Below are positions 17,197 to 26,210 of a stretch of 64,000 bases of DNA, piece by piece. Where the stretch lies: assembly GCA_963741565.1 (NCBI GenBank), contig CAVUIK010000017.1, positions 310,001 through 374,000 on the forward strand. The letters are read 5' to 3'. Origin of the DNA: Ga0077555 sp963741565. GTDB lineage: Bacteria > Pseudomonadota > Alphaproteobacteria > Rhizobiales > Hyphomicrobiaceae. The position numbers were made by a program, and so were the translations under genes. The notes below the pieces were generated by a model. That model saw only the letters and a list, made by a program, of their open reading frames with translations. It was not told the DNA's origin and did no database searches. Within the stretch, counting starts at the first letter, position 1, and each line of letters begins with the position of its first letter.

Positions 17197-18018
17197 TCCG
17201 CGGCGAAGCAGCAATCCGATGACCACCATCTCCGGGATCAGGCTCGAGAACTCCTCGAGTGTCGCGGTCACGCCTGCAATGCTGGCCAGCGTATCCAGCC
17301 TCGGCATATGAAGCGCGAGCTTTCGGGCCTCGCCATCGAGCGCCCGCGACACACGACTGACCTCGGCCTCAAGCTCACCTGATCGTAGACGTGGGATCAG
17401 CGCGGCATGGATCGCCGGAATCAACTGCGGCCAGTGCGGCAGATGCCGGTAGAGGCTCGGCACAACCTGGCTGCGATCCAACTTGTCGCTCGTGGCCAGC
17501 GCTGCAATGAGCCCGCGATCGCAGGGGGACATCTCGCTGACCGGCAGCATGGGCGGCAAGACGCCAACTGGCGGCGGTGGCGACCACGGTCGAGATCCAA
17601 TGGGTTGCGCGACATCATCACCCCCCGCCTCCAATCGATGAAATAGGGCGCGAACTGCGATGAAATTTACCGGATTTGCCCGATTATAGGCATCCAGCAC
17701 GCGAACAAATGCCGGGCGATCGATGCTGGCCAGCGGCTGGCCGGCATCGAAGGGGTCTTGCAGGACCACCGGTGGCCCGACCACCACGGCATCGGCCATC
17801 TGCCAGGCAACCTCCTGCAGACGCCCATTGGCGAAGAGCGGCCGCAACGCAACCCAGGCTTCCGGCAGCGCATTCGGGCGGGTAGCAAGGTGTCGCCAGA
17901 TCAAGGCCGCCATTGGTGCGCCCGAGAAGGTCCGGATCTCGCTATAGATGCGCGCGATAGCAGGCTGCGCATCAGCTTCCGCGATCTCGGGCAGACTTTG
18001 AGCCGGCATCGTGGTCAT
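17191..18018 (-). CDS. DehI-like (group I 2-haloacid dehalogenase fold) protein
   Basis: About 275 residues. The N-terminal stretch LPEIAEADAQPAIARIYSEI, then PMAALIWRHLATRPNALPEAW, resembles the DehI family of group I haloacid dehalogenases, all-helical proteins made of two repeats. NPVNFIAVRALFHRLE could correspond to the region with the catalytic Asn. Whether the catalytic Asp is kept cannot be decided by eye, so dehalogenase activity is not claimed. ATG at 18018 has an AGGGGTGA site upstream; a GTG at 18039 is possible. Confidence 0.55.
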   Translation of the reverse strand: MTTMPAQSLPEIAEADAQPAIARIYSEIRTFSGAPMAALIWRHLATRPNALPEAWVALRPLFANGRLQEVAWQMADAVVVGPPVVLQDPFDAGQPLASIDRPAFVRVLDAYNRANPVNFIAVRALFHRLEAGGDDVAQPIGSRPWSPPPPVGVLPPMLPVSEMSPCDRGLIAALATSDKLDRSQVVPSLYRHLPHWPQLIPAIHAALIPRLRSGELEAEVSRVSRALDGEARKLALHMPRLDTLASIAGVTATLEEFSSLIPEMVVIGLLLRRGS

Positions 18019-18060
18019 GCGATCACCCCTGACTTGCACGGGAAATCGACCGGCCCCGCC

Positions 18061-19509
18061 TCACCGGGCGTTGGCGAAAGCGCGTTTCGACAAGACCGTC
18101 ATAGCCACGATATAGAGATCGAGCCAGATCGACCAGTTGTCGATGTAGTGCAGATCATGCTCCACGCGTCGGCGCATCTTGTCGTCCGTATCCGTCTCGC
18201 CGCGGAAACCGTGGACCTGAGCCCAGCCAGTGATCCCCGGCCGGACGTTGAGCCGTCGCGCGTACTTGACGATTCGCGTTTCGAACAGCCGGTCATGCGC
18301 GACCGCATGCGGCCGTGGTCCGACGATCGACATCTCCCCGCGCAGCACATTCCATAGCTGCGGAAGCTCGTCGATATTGAGCTTTCGCAAGTAGGCGCCA
18401 ACGCGCGTGATGCGCCGATCACCCTGCCGGGCCTGATCGATCACGTCGCCGTCGTCCAGACAAGTCATCGTGCGGAACTTGACGATCCGGAACTCGTGCT
18501 GATTGTAGCCTCGGCGACGCTGGTGAAAAAAGACCGGGCCCTTGCTGTCGAGCTTGATGGCCAGCGCAACCAGCGCAAACACGGGCGCGAGCAACACGAG
18601 ACCGACCAAGGACGCCACCACATCCATCATCCTCTTGGCGAGGGCATCAAGCGGGCTCAACGGCAGATCCGTGAGCGCCAGCGTCGACAATCGGCCGATC
18701 TGCTTCACGCGCAAATCGCCGAACCGGTCGAGAGCCGGTCCTGCGTCGAGATGGACGGCGACCGGCAGCAGCGACATGGCCTCCACGCAGCGGGCAACGA
18801 CGTTGCCGTCGTGCGGCCCGGACAGGAGCAGAGCCGTTTCGACCTCGAAGGCGCGGGCCTGATCCACGACCGTCGACAGTGCTTTGTCGAGGGCCGCATC
18901 GTACTCGGTCGATGCCATCGCCGCCGCGTCGGGCAAATGCGCGATCGACACGACACGATCACCCGACTGCGCGTCGCGGCGGCGCCAGAACTGCGCGATT
19001 TGGCTGTCCGTTCCGATCAGCATCAGGCGACGCGGAACGATGTAGCCCTTCGCAACGCCATAGCGCACGAGTGACGTACTCAGCGTATTGAGCAGCGTGA
19101 GGCTTACGAGCCCAGCGACATAGAAAATAATCAGCCAACCGCGCGAAAAGACCGCCGTCGTCTTGGTCAGGAAGCCAACCAGGGCCAACATCAGCAGGCC
19201 CGCATGCCAGCGATGAATGACCCGCTTGGCCGACCGTTGTCCAGAAGTGATGTCGGCGACCACGTAGTCACCGCTCGAGCCGAACGGTGCAATATAGCAA
19301 AGGGCAGCCAAACACCCGACTGTCGCGAACGTCGAGATCGGCCCCAGAGTGCCGTACGTCACCTCGTGGTAGGCGACACCGCTGGCGATCGCTATCGCGA
19401 CCAACAGTGCCGTCTCCGCAATTACGAGACCGGCCGCAACGCCGATCGGATGCATCAGTACGCTAGGGCGGCCGACGAGCCGCCATGCAATACGCTGAAC
19501 GCCACTCAC
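18061..19509 (-). CDS. Polyprenyl glycosylphosphotransferase (exopolysaccharide initiation)
   Basis: A 482-residue membrane enzyme. Hydrophobic helices occur in the N-terminal part, then a cytoplasmic Rossmann-like region, then the catalytic bacterial sugar transferase domain with KLDSKGPVFFHQRRRGYN, FRIVKFRTM, LRKLNIDELPQLWNVLRGEM, SIVGPRPHAV and RPGITGWAQVHG. Such WcaJ/ExoY-type enzymes load the first sugar phosphate onto undecaprenyl phosphate. It is divergent from fcl (GDP-fucose synthase) across a 280-bp AT-rich gap, suggesting joint control. Confidence 0.93.
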   Translation of the reverse strand: MSGVQRIAWRLVGRPSVLMHPIGVAAGLVIAETALLVAIAIASGVAYHEVTYGTLGPISTFATVGCLAALCYIAPFGSSGDYVVADITSGQRSAKRVIHRWHAGLLMLALVGFLTKTTAVFSRGWLIIFYVAGLVSLTLLNTLSTSLVRYGVAKGYIVPRRLMLIGTDSQIAQFWRRRDAQSGDRVVSIAHLPDAAAMASTEYDAALDKALSTVVDQARAFEVETALLLSGPHDGNVVARCVEAMSLLPVAVHLDAGPALDRFGDLRVKQIGRLSTLALTDLPLSPLDALAKRMMDVVASLVGLVLLAPVFALVALAIKLDSKGPVFFHQRRRGYNQHEFRIVKFRTMTCLDDGDVIDQARQGDRRITRVGAYLRKLNIDELPQLWNVLRGEMSIVGPRPHAVAHDRLFETRIVKYARRLNVRPGITGWAQVHGFRGETDTDDKMRRRVEHDLHYIDNWSIWLDLYIVAMTVLSKRAFANAR

Positions 19510-19789
19510 AGAAATACCCCGTCTACCTCATAGCTTCACACGGGTCGTGTCACACGCGACCCATCGGTCTCCCCAAAGGTCGTTTCATCCCTGTAGTCTT
19601 TTTTGTGCCTGCTCTGTACACAACAATTAAAGTATTGTGAATACGTGTTCTGTTAACGCTCAGGAAATAACTCGATATTTGCTCATGGAGAGCCGGTCTG
19701 GAACATCGTTAAGGCAATGACACACAACGTGATTGGGGCCGCGAAAGGCGGTATATAGCCGATCGCATCGATCGAAACGGGAAGCGTCA
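19510..19789. promoter_or_regulatory. AT-rich divergent promoter region of the polysaccharide genes
   Basis: This 280-bp gap separates two divergent genes. Its middle (about 19590-19690) is strikingly AT-rich for this genome, with stretches such as AACAATTAAAGTATTGTG that form an imperfect dyad. I could not assign -35/-10 boxes with confidence. Promoters for both directions are expected here. Confidence 0.4.
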
Positions 19790-20737
19790 ATGACCAGCGG
19801 AAGCTACAGCCTGAAAGGCAAGTCAGTGTATGTGGCGGGCCATCGGGGGATGGTCGGCGGTGCGTTGGCCCGCCGCTTGGCACGCGAGAGCTGCGAGGTG
19901 GTCACGACCACCCGCGCCGAGGTTGACCTCACCGATCAGGCTGCCGTTCGCTCGTGGTTCGCCAAACGCAAGCCGCAGGCGGTGTTCCTGGCTGCCGCCA
20001 AGGTCGGTGGGATCCTGGCGAACAACACGCTGCGCGGTGAATTCATCTATGAGAACCTCGTCATTGCCACAAATGTGCTGCATGCCGCATATCAGAACGG
20101 CGTCGAGAAGCTGATGTTTCTCGGCTCGTCTTGCATCTATCCGAAGCTCGCGCCTCAGCCGATGAGCGAGGATGTTCTGCTCACCGGACTGCTTGAGCCG
20201 ACGAATGAGCCCTATGCCATTGCCAAGATCGCCGGCATCAAGATGGCAGAGGCCTATCGCAGCCAATACGGTTCCGACTACATCTCGGTGATGCCGACCA
20301 ATCTCTACGGGCCCGGCGACAATTATCATCCCGAGCATAGCCATGTCGTTGCGGCTCTTATCCGGCGCTTCCACGAAGCGAAGGTGTCGGAGGCACCAAG
20401 CGTCGTGGTCTGGGGGACGGGAAAGCCGCGGCGCGAGTTCCTGTATGTCGACGACCTGGCCGACGCCTGCCTCCACTTGATGCAGACCTACTCCGACAGC
20501 GCGCTTGTCAACATCGGCACGGGCGAGGATATCGAGATCGCAGAATTTGCCCGCGTGGTCGCCAAAACCGTCGGCTACAAGGGCCAGATCACGTTCGACA
20601 CGTCGAAGCCGGATGGAACGCCGCGCAAGCTGCTCGACGTCTCGCGTCTGGCCCGCCTGGGCTGGCGCGCCTCGACCAAGCTGGAGGATGGTCTCTCCCG
20701 CGCCTATGCCAGCTACCAGAAAACATTGGCTGCGTAG
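19790..20737 (+). CDS. fcl: GDP-L-fucose synthase
   Basis: A 315-residue extended SDR. GHRGMVGG gives the NADP motif at about 17-24, FLAAAKVGGILAN and GSSCIYPK are signature segments, the catalytic YAIAK has Tyr142 and Lys146, and PTNLYGPGDNYHPEHSHV is diagnostic of Fcl/WcaG. It converts GDP-4-keto-6-deoxy-mannose to GDP-L-fucose (epimerase plus reductase). The partner gmd is not in this window. ATG at 19790 is preceded by GGGAAG. The product would feed fucose into the surface polysaccharide implied by its divergent neighbour. Confidence 0.93.
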   Translation: MTSGSYSLKGKSVYVAGHRGMVGGALARRLARESCEVVTTTRAEVDLTDQAAVRSWFAKRKPQAVFLAAAKVGGILANNTLRGEFIYENLVIATNVLHAAYQNGVEKLMFLGSSCIYPKLAPQPMSEDVLLTGLLEPTNEPYAIAKIAGIKMAEAYRSQYGSDYISVMPTNLYGPGDNYHPEHSHVVAALIRRFHEAKVSEAPSVVVWGTGKPRREFLYVDDLADACLHLMQTYSDSALVNIGTGEDIEIAEFARVVAKTVGYKGQITFDTSKPDGTPRKLLDVSRLARLGWRASTKLEDGLSRAYASYQKTLAA

Positions 20738-20869
20738 TCCCAAGCCCCATCCCGTTACCCCTGGTTCTTCGCGTTGAAGTCGCGCTAAGTTTGGCTGTCG
20801 GCCAACCCGGCCGTCACTGGAAGCGACAGCGGGCTGGCATCGCCGAAGCCCGGACCATGGGAGGACACG

Positions 20870-21992
20870 TTGAAAACACTCGGACGAATTCGATTGAGTG
20901 CCGCGGCCCTTGCAGCAGGTCTCACAGGAGTGGCCGCGCTCAGCGACCCTGCGATGGCGCAGCAACCGGCAAGCCGCACGCTCAAAATGCAATCCGCCGT
21001 TCCAGCGTCGGCCACCACACAAGAAGGATTTATTTTCTTTACGCAGCGCGTCGACAAGCTGACGGGCGGTCAACTGAAAATCGAGGCGCACCCGGGCGGC
21101 ACGTTCGTGCCCCCATTCGAGATTCTCGACGCTGCGGCCAAGAAAGTCATCGATGGCGCACAGGGCATCTCCTACTGGTGGTTCGGCAAGAGCAAGGCTG
21201 CGACGCTTTTCGCCAACACCCCGGCCGGCATTTCCGGGATGGATCCGATCGACTTCCTCGGTTGGGTCTATGAAGCGGGCGGCCTCGAGATGTGGAATGA
21301 TTTCTACCAGAAGGAGATCAAGCTCAATCTAGTCGCCTTTCCATTTGTTGCGCCGAGCCCACAGGCCTTGGGCTGGTTCAAGCGGCCGATCCAAAATCTC
21401 GCCGACTTCAAGGGCATGAAATGCCGCCAGACGGGAATCGTGGCGGAGCTTTATGCCAAGATGGGCATGGCCGTCGTCAATATGCCCGGCGGTGAAATCC
21501 TGCCCGCTGCGGAACGTGGCACCATCGATTGCGCGGAGTGGGTCGGCGGCATCGAAGATATGCGTCTGGGACTACACACGGTATGGAAGAACCACTACAC
21601 GCCTGGCATGCATGAGAGCGCCTCGGTCGCGGAGCTTGTCATCAACAAGGACGTGTGGGACAGCCTGCCGGCGCAAAACCAAGAAGCGATCAAGTCCGCT
21701 GTCAGTGAGACGTTCTTGCGCTGGTGGGCCAACTGGCAGAAGCAGAATGCCGAGGCCATCGCAGAGTTCACAACGAAGCACAATGTGAAGCTGCTCACGA
21801 CGCCGCCGGAGATCAACACGGAGTTCTTGAAGGTTTGGGACAAGTTTGCCGAGGAAGAAGTCGGCCAAGAGCCCGTTCTTCAAGAAGGTCTATGAGTCGC
21901 AGAAAGCCTATGCCGCAAAAGTGGTACCGGCCAAGCGCTTCATGTTCCCACCCTATGCCTTTCAGGCGGATCATTACTTTCCACAGAAATAA
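20870..21992 (+). pseudogene. TRAP transporter DctP-type solute-binding protein, frameshifted near the 3' end
   Basis: The protein starts with a signal peptide (residues 1-30, ending AMA) and has the DctP fold: GGQLKIEAHPGGTFVP near the start, FKGMKCRQTGIVAELYAKMG and MPGGEILPAAERGTIDCAEW. It binds an organic acid in the periplasm. The first frame stops at 21895. An alternative frame from about 21860 (AKSPFFKKVYESQKAYAAK) runs to a stop at 21990-21992 and restores the expected C-terminus, so one base has been gained near 21857-21862. No DctQ or DctM membrane genes are adjacent. Either a sequence error or a recent disruption. Confidence 0.82.
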
Positions 21993-22019
21993 ATCTCGTG
22001 CCCTCCAGGTCGGCAAAAT

Positions 22020-22049
22020 GAAGCGGCCGGTCCCAGGACCGGCCGCTTC
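22020..22049. terminator. Bidirectional terminator hairpin between the TRAP gene and gcvPB
   Basis: GAAGCGGCCGGTCC (22020-22033) pairs perfectly with GGACCGGCCGCTTC (22036-22049). TTTGTT follows on the plus strand and CATTTTG on the minus strand. It lies between two convergent genes, 28 bp after the TRAP gene end and 13 bp before the gcvPB stop. Confidence 0.8.
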
Positions 22050-22062
22050 TTTGTTCGACAGA

Positions 22063-23637
22063 CTATTCGGCCGCCTGCTGCGGCGCCGGCGGGCGCCAGC
22101 GCAGCCGCGGCTCGCGCGCCGCTTTGGTCTCGTCGAGACGCCGGCGCGGCGTCAGGTGCGGAGCCTCCTTGAAACGGCGCTTGTCGTTCGATGCCGACGT
22201 CGCGTCCTTTGCGAGATCGCGCAGCGTTGCAATGAACAGGTCCAGCGACTGTTTCGACTCCAATTCCGTCGGCTCGATCAGCATAGCCCCGTGCACGACC
22301 AGCGGAAAATACATAGTCATGGGGTGATATCCCTCGTCGATCATCGCCTTGGCGAAATCGAGCGTGGTGACCCCGGTGTCCTTGAGCCAAGCGTCATCGA
22401 ACAGCACCTCGTGCATGCATGGCCGATCGCCGAACGGCTGGCTCATGAGGTCGCGTAGCCCGGCGCGCACGTAGTTCGCGTTGAGAACGGCGTCTTCCGA
22501 CGCCTGTCGCATACCGTCCGATCCGTGGCTGAGCATGTAGGTCAGTGCGCGTACAAACATGCCCATTTGTCCGTGGAACGCGGTCAGGCGGCCGAACGGC
22601 CTCTGGCCGGCGACGGCGTCGGCCGAATGCTCGACCAGGCGATAACTGCCACCTTCGCGTCGCACCAGCGGTAAAGGTGCGAAGGGCGCCAGCGCATCCG
22701 ACAGCACGACGGGGCCCGAACCCGGACCGCCGCCGCCATGCGGCGTCGAGAACGTTTTGTGCAGATTGATGTGCATGGCATCGATGCCGAGTGCGCCCGG
22801 CGCGGCCTTACCGACGATCGCGTTGAAATTGGCGCCGTCACAGTAGAAGTAGGCGCCCGCCTCGTGCACGACCTTGGCAATTTCGGCAACCTCTGGCTCG
22901 AACAGCCCACACGTATTGGGATTGGTCAGCATGATCGCCGCGACATCGGGACCGAGTGCCGATTTCACTGCGCCCGCTGCCACGGTACCATTGGCGCGCG
23001 CGGGAATTGACTTGACGATGTAGCCCATGAACGCCGCGGTCGCGGGATTGGTGCCGTGCGCCGAGTCCGGCACCAGGACGACATTGCGCTTCGAGCCTGT
23101 AGCCTCGTGCGCCGCCTTAATCGCGAGCATGCCGGCAAGCTCGCCATGCGCGCCGGCCTTCGGCGACAGCGTCACCGCCTTCATGCCGGTCAACTCCATC
23201 AGGTAGCCAGCCAGCGCCTCCATCAGAGTGAGCGCACCCTGGATTGTCCGCTGCGGCTGCAGCGGATGGATGTCGCTGAAGCCCGCAAGCCGCGCCATCT
23301 TTTCGTTGAGGCGCGGGTTGTGCTTCATCGTGCAGGACCCGAGTGGATAAAGTCCGCTGTCGATGGCGTAGTTCTTGCGGGACAGTCGCACGTAGTGACG
23401 CATCGTTTCCGGCTCGGTCATGCCCGGGAGCCCGATCGGCGCCATGCGCTCGAGACCGCCGAGGCGTGGCCGGCTGCGTTTGGGTTCTGGCAGATCGACG
23501 CCGGTGGTATCCGGGCGCCCGGTCTCGAACAGCAGCGGTTCTTCATGATCGAGGCCGCGATTGCCGGTAAAGGTCCGCGCGTCGGAGGTGGCGGCGCTGC
23601 CGGGGGATGTCGGACGGCCTTGGGTGTTCATGGTCAT
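22063..23637 (-). CDS. gcvPB: Glycine dehydrogenase (decarboxylating) subunit 2
   Basis: A 524-residue PLP enzyme, the C-terminal half of a two-chain P-protein. The PLP lysine is in NLHKTFSTPHGG, with the glycine-rich GGGGPGSGPV right after. LYPLGSCTMKHNPRLNEKMA and GEYHPMTMYFPL-type sequence (GYHPMTMYFPLVVHGAM) are typical. With GcvPA it decarboxylates glycine and loads aminomethyl onto lipoyl-GcvH. It is the last gene of the operon and is separated from gcvPA by two other genes. The N-terminal 35 or so residues are low-complexity; an ATG at 23631 is an alternative start. Confidence 0.95.
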   Translation of the reverse strand: MTMNTQGRPTSPGSAATSDARTFTGNRGLDHEEPLLFETGRPDTTGVDLPEPKRSRPRLGGLERMAPIGLPGMTEPETMRHYVRLSRKNYAIDSGLYPLGSCTMKHNPRLNEKMARLAGFSDIHPLQPQRTIQGALTLMEALAGYLMELTGMKAVTLSPKAGAHGELAGMLAIKAAHEATGSKRNVVLVPDSAHGTNPATAAFMGYIVKSIPARANGTVAAGAVKSALGPDVAAIMLTNPNTCGLFEPEVAEIAKVVHEAGAYFYCDGANFNAIVGKAAPGALGIDAMHINLHKTFSTPHGGGGPGSGPVVLSDALAPFAPLPLVRREGGSYRLVEHSADAVAGQRPFGRLTAFHGQMGMFVRALTYMLSHGSDGMRQASEDAVLNANYVRAGLRDLMSQPFGDRPCMHEVLFDDAWLKDTGVTTLDFAKAMIDEGYHPMTMYFPLVVHGAMLIEPTELESKQSLDLFIATLRDLAKDATSASNDKRRFKEAPHLTPRRRLDETKAAREPRLRWRPPAPQQAAE

Positions 23638-23692
23638 GGTCTCAGCCTGAAGGACAGATGGAGATCAGCGGGTAGGCGTCGGGTAGCTGTCG

Positions 23693-24478
23693 TCAATCGA
23701 ACGTCGGCGTCCGCTTTTCAATGAACGCGCGCATACCTTCGCGCGCATCGGCGGCAAGGAATACATCGACCTGTGCGTGCTCCTCGGTTGCCAAGGCATC
23801 AGACAATGCCCCGGTCGCCCCGATGTAAGCGGCACGCTTGATATGGGCCAGCGTTCTGGCGGGCCCAAGCGCCAGCCGGCGCGCGAATCCCATGACCTCT
23901 TCGCGAAACACGTTATCGGGGATGACACGATTGAGGAGGCCGATACGCAATGCGGTCGCAGCGTCGATTCGATCCCCGGTCATCATCAATTCCAGCGCCT
24001 TGGCGGTTCCCACCAACCGCGTCAGTAGAAACGTGCCGCCCCAATCCGGAACCAGGCCGATTTTGACGAAACTTTCCGAAAAACGCGCGCCTTCCGCAGC
24101 AAACCGCATGTCGCAAGCCAGCGCCAGGTTCATCCCTGCGCCAGCGGCGGCGCCATTGACCGCAGCGATCACCGGTTTTGGCATCGCTCGAATGAGGTTC
24201 ACGATTTCGGCGCCGATACACATGCGCTCGGTGATCACGGCGGTGTCATTCCTGGCTTGCAATTCAAGCATGCTTGCAATGTCGCCCCCGGCACAGAACG
24301 CGTTGCCGGCACCGGTAATGACAACGCAGCGCACAGCCTTTTCGGCCTCCACCTGGCGCAAGTGCTGCAATAGACCCTCGCGCATCGTGCCGCCAAACGC
24401 GTTCATGACGTCGGGACGGTTCAGGGTGATAAGCCCTACGCCATCCATCACGTCATACAGAACCCACGGCTGGCTCAT
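23693..24478 (-). CDS. Enoyl-CoA hydratase/isomerase family protein (PaaG-like), inside the gcv operon
   Basis: A 261-residue crotonase. Oxyanion-hole segments are CAGGDIASMLELQ and AVNGAAAGAGMNLALACDMR. The active-site stretch FVKIGLVPDWGGTFLL has Asp where PaaG (ring 1,2-epoxyphenylacetyl-CoA isomerase) has its key Asp, so isomerase chemistry is more likely than hydration. The ATG overlaps the stop of the preceding 130-residue gene (ATGA). Its place between gcvPA and gcvPB is unusual; a role linked to glycine or one-carbon metabolism is not established. Confidence 0.85.
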   Translation of the reverse strand: MSQPWVLYDVMDGVGLITLNRPDVMNAFGGTMREGLLQHLRQVEAEKAVRCVVITGAGNAFCAGGDIASMLELQARNDTAVITERMCIGAEIVNLIRAMPKPVIAAVNGAAAGAGMNLALACDMRFAAEGARFSESFVKIGLVPDWGGTFLLTRLVGTAKALELMMTGDRIDAATALRIGLLNRVIPDNVFREEVMGFARRLALGPARTLAHIKRAAYIGATGALSDALATEEHAQVDVFLAADAREGMRAFIEKRTPTFD

Positions 24479-24867
24479 GAATAGGCCCTCGAAATTTCAA
24501 CGTAGATCGCCTCGTGGAGCGCTTCGTTTTCGACATCCACGAGGACAGCTTCGATCGCGACAAGGGCAGCTACGAGTTCACTCACGCGTGCCGCCGGCCA
24601 CGATCGGATTGCGCTGATGGACCGCGGCGGGAGCGGTTTGGCGGCATCCACCTTCAATGGTCGGGCGACCCGCTCCAACCAGATCGGTTGCGCGCTCGGC
24701 GGCATATTAGCCGTTGTCATCGCGGCAAGATGCGTCGCAATAGCGTCTGCGACGGAATCAACGGTGCAGCCCGGTTTGCCGATGTCGCTGGTACAGGCCG
24801 TGAATTGCCGGCGGAGTCCGGCGAGTATCTCCCGATCATGCGGGTCAAGCGGCATCGTCCAATCCAT
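24475..24867 (-). CDS. Unknown 130-residue protein coupled to gcvPA
   Basis: A small soluble protein with no signal peptide, predicted helical. It contains DPHDREILAGLRRQF near the N-terminus, two cysteines close together (TACTSDIGKPGC) and a C-terminal helix VSELVAALVAIEAVLVDVEN. I do not recognise the family. The ATG at 24867 shares its A with the gcvPA stop (TGATG), and its own stop overlaps the crotonase start. This tight coupling on both sides implies co-expression with glycine cleavage under the riboswitch. Confidence 0.65.
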   Translation of the reverse strand: MDWTMPLDPHDREILAGLRRQFTACTSDIGKPGCTVDSVADAIATHLAAMTTANMPPSAQPIWLERVARPLKVDAAKPLPPRSISAIRSWPAARVSELVAALVAIEAVLVDVENEALHEAIYVEISRAYS

Positions 24868-26210
24868 CACAGCACCGTTGTCAGGGCGCTTGCATAAGCG
24901 TCCCGATCCTCGTCCGTATTGATTTCCGTGGAGGCAACGACGATGAGATCGGAGACCTGCGCCTTGCCGGGAATGAGCCGCGACACCGGCACACCGCCCA
25001 GCACCCCCTTGTCGACCAGCTTGTCGATGATCCCGGCGGCGTCACCGCGAACGCGGATCGTGAACTCATTGAAGAAGGCCGGCGTCAGAACGTCGACGCC
25101 GTCGATCGCGGCTAATCGGTCGGCTAGATCACAGGCATTCGCGTGATTGATCCGCGCCAGCTTTTTCAGGCCAGCTTCGCCGAGCAGCGTCATATGGATC
25201 GTGAACGCGAGCGCGCAAAGACCCGAGTTCGTGCAGATGTTGCTTGTCGCCTTCTCGCGGCGGATATGCTGCTCGCGGGTCGAGAGCGTCAGCACGAACC
25301 CGCGGCGCCCTTCGGCGTCAATTGTCTCTCCCGCGAGGCGGCCTGGCATCTGGCGCACGTATTTGTCGCGCGTTGCGAACAGCCCCACGTAGGGACCACC
25401 GAAGTTGAGACCGTTCCCGATCGACTGGCCCTCCGCAGCAACGATATCGGCCCCCATTTCGCCCGGCGACTTGATCAACCCCAGCGATACGATCTCGGTG
25501 ACCACAACGATCAGCAGCGCGCCCTTCGCGTGGGCGGCGTCGGCTATCGGCTGCAGGTCGCAAATCGAACCGAAGAAGCTAGGATACTGCACCACCACGC
25601 ACGATGTCTTGTCGTCGATCCGAGCCGCGATGTCCTCGGCCCCCTTCGGATCGGCATCGAGGGCCACAACCTCAGACCCACCGAAATGCGCGAGCGTGCG
25701 GACGACATCGGCATATTGGGGATGCAGCCCACCCGACAACAGAGCCTTGTTGCGCCGCGTCACGCGGTGCGCCATCAGCACGGCTTCGGCCGCCGATGTC
25801 GAGCCGTCGTACATCGACGCGTTGGCGACATCGAGCCCGACGAGATTCGCCACCTGCGTCTGGAATTCGAACAGATACTGCAGTGTGCCTTGCGCAATCT
25901 CGGGCTGATAGGGTGTGTAGCTGGTCAGGAACTCGGAGCGCTGGATCAGATGATCGACCGAAGCCGGGACATGATGCCGATAGGCGCCGGCGCCGATAAA
26001 AAACGGCAGCGAGGCCGCCGGTGTGTTCTGGGCGGCAAGCCGTCCCATCTCGCGCTCGACCTCGAGCTCGCCCTTGGACTTCGGCAGGTTCGGCAAGTCG
26101 CGCATAAGCTTGCCGGGCGGCACATCAACGAACAGGTCGTCGATCGACGAGACGCCGATCTTGGCGAGCATGTCGCGGCGATCGATATCGGAGAGTGGGA
26201 GATAGCGCAT
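24867..26210 (-). CDS. gcvPA: Glycine dehydrogenase (decarboxylating) subunit 1
   Basis: A 447-residue protein, the N-terminal half of the two-chain P-protein. RYLPLSDIDRRDMLAKIG, FIGAGAYRHHVPASVDHLI, FLTSYTPYQPEIAQGTLQ and SMYDGSTSAAEAVLMAHR are characteristic. It forms a heterotetramer with GcvPB. Its ATG overlaps the gcvH stop by one base (TGATG). Many alphaproteobacteria have a single-chain GcvP near 950 residues, so the split form is noteworthy here. Confidence 0.95.
   Translation of the reverse strand: MRYLPLSDIDRRDMLAKIGVSSIDDLFVDVPPGKLMRDLPNLPKSKGELEVEREMGRLAAQNTPAASLPFFIGAGAYRHHVPASVDHLIQRSEFLTSYTPYQPEIAQGTLQYLFEFQTQVANLVGLDVANASMYDGSTSAAEAVLMAHRVTRRNKALLSGGLHPQYADVVRTLAHFGGSEVVALDADPKGAEDIAARIDDKTSCVVVQYPSFFGSICDLQPIADAAHAKGALLIVVVTEIVSLGLIKSPGEMGADIVAAEGQSIGNGLNFGGPYVGLFATRDKYVRQMPGRLAGETIDAEGRRGFVLTLSTREQHIRREKATSNICTNSGLCALAFTIHMTLLGEAGLKKLARINHANACDLADRLAAIDGVDVLTPAFFNEFTIRVRGDAAGIIDKLVDKGVLGGVPVSRLIPGKAQVSDLIVVASTEINTDEDRDAYASALTTVL

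Noticed and set aside
19823..21091. A 422-codon open frame antisense to fcl and the TRAP gene
   Set aside because: It spans two recognisable genes on the other strand and has no domain of its own.
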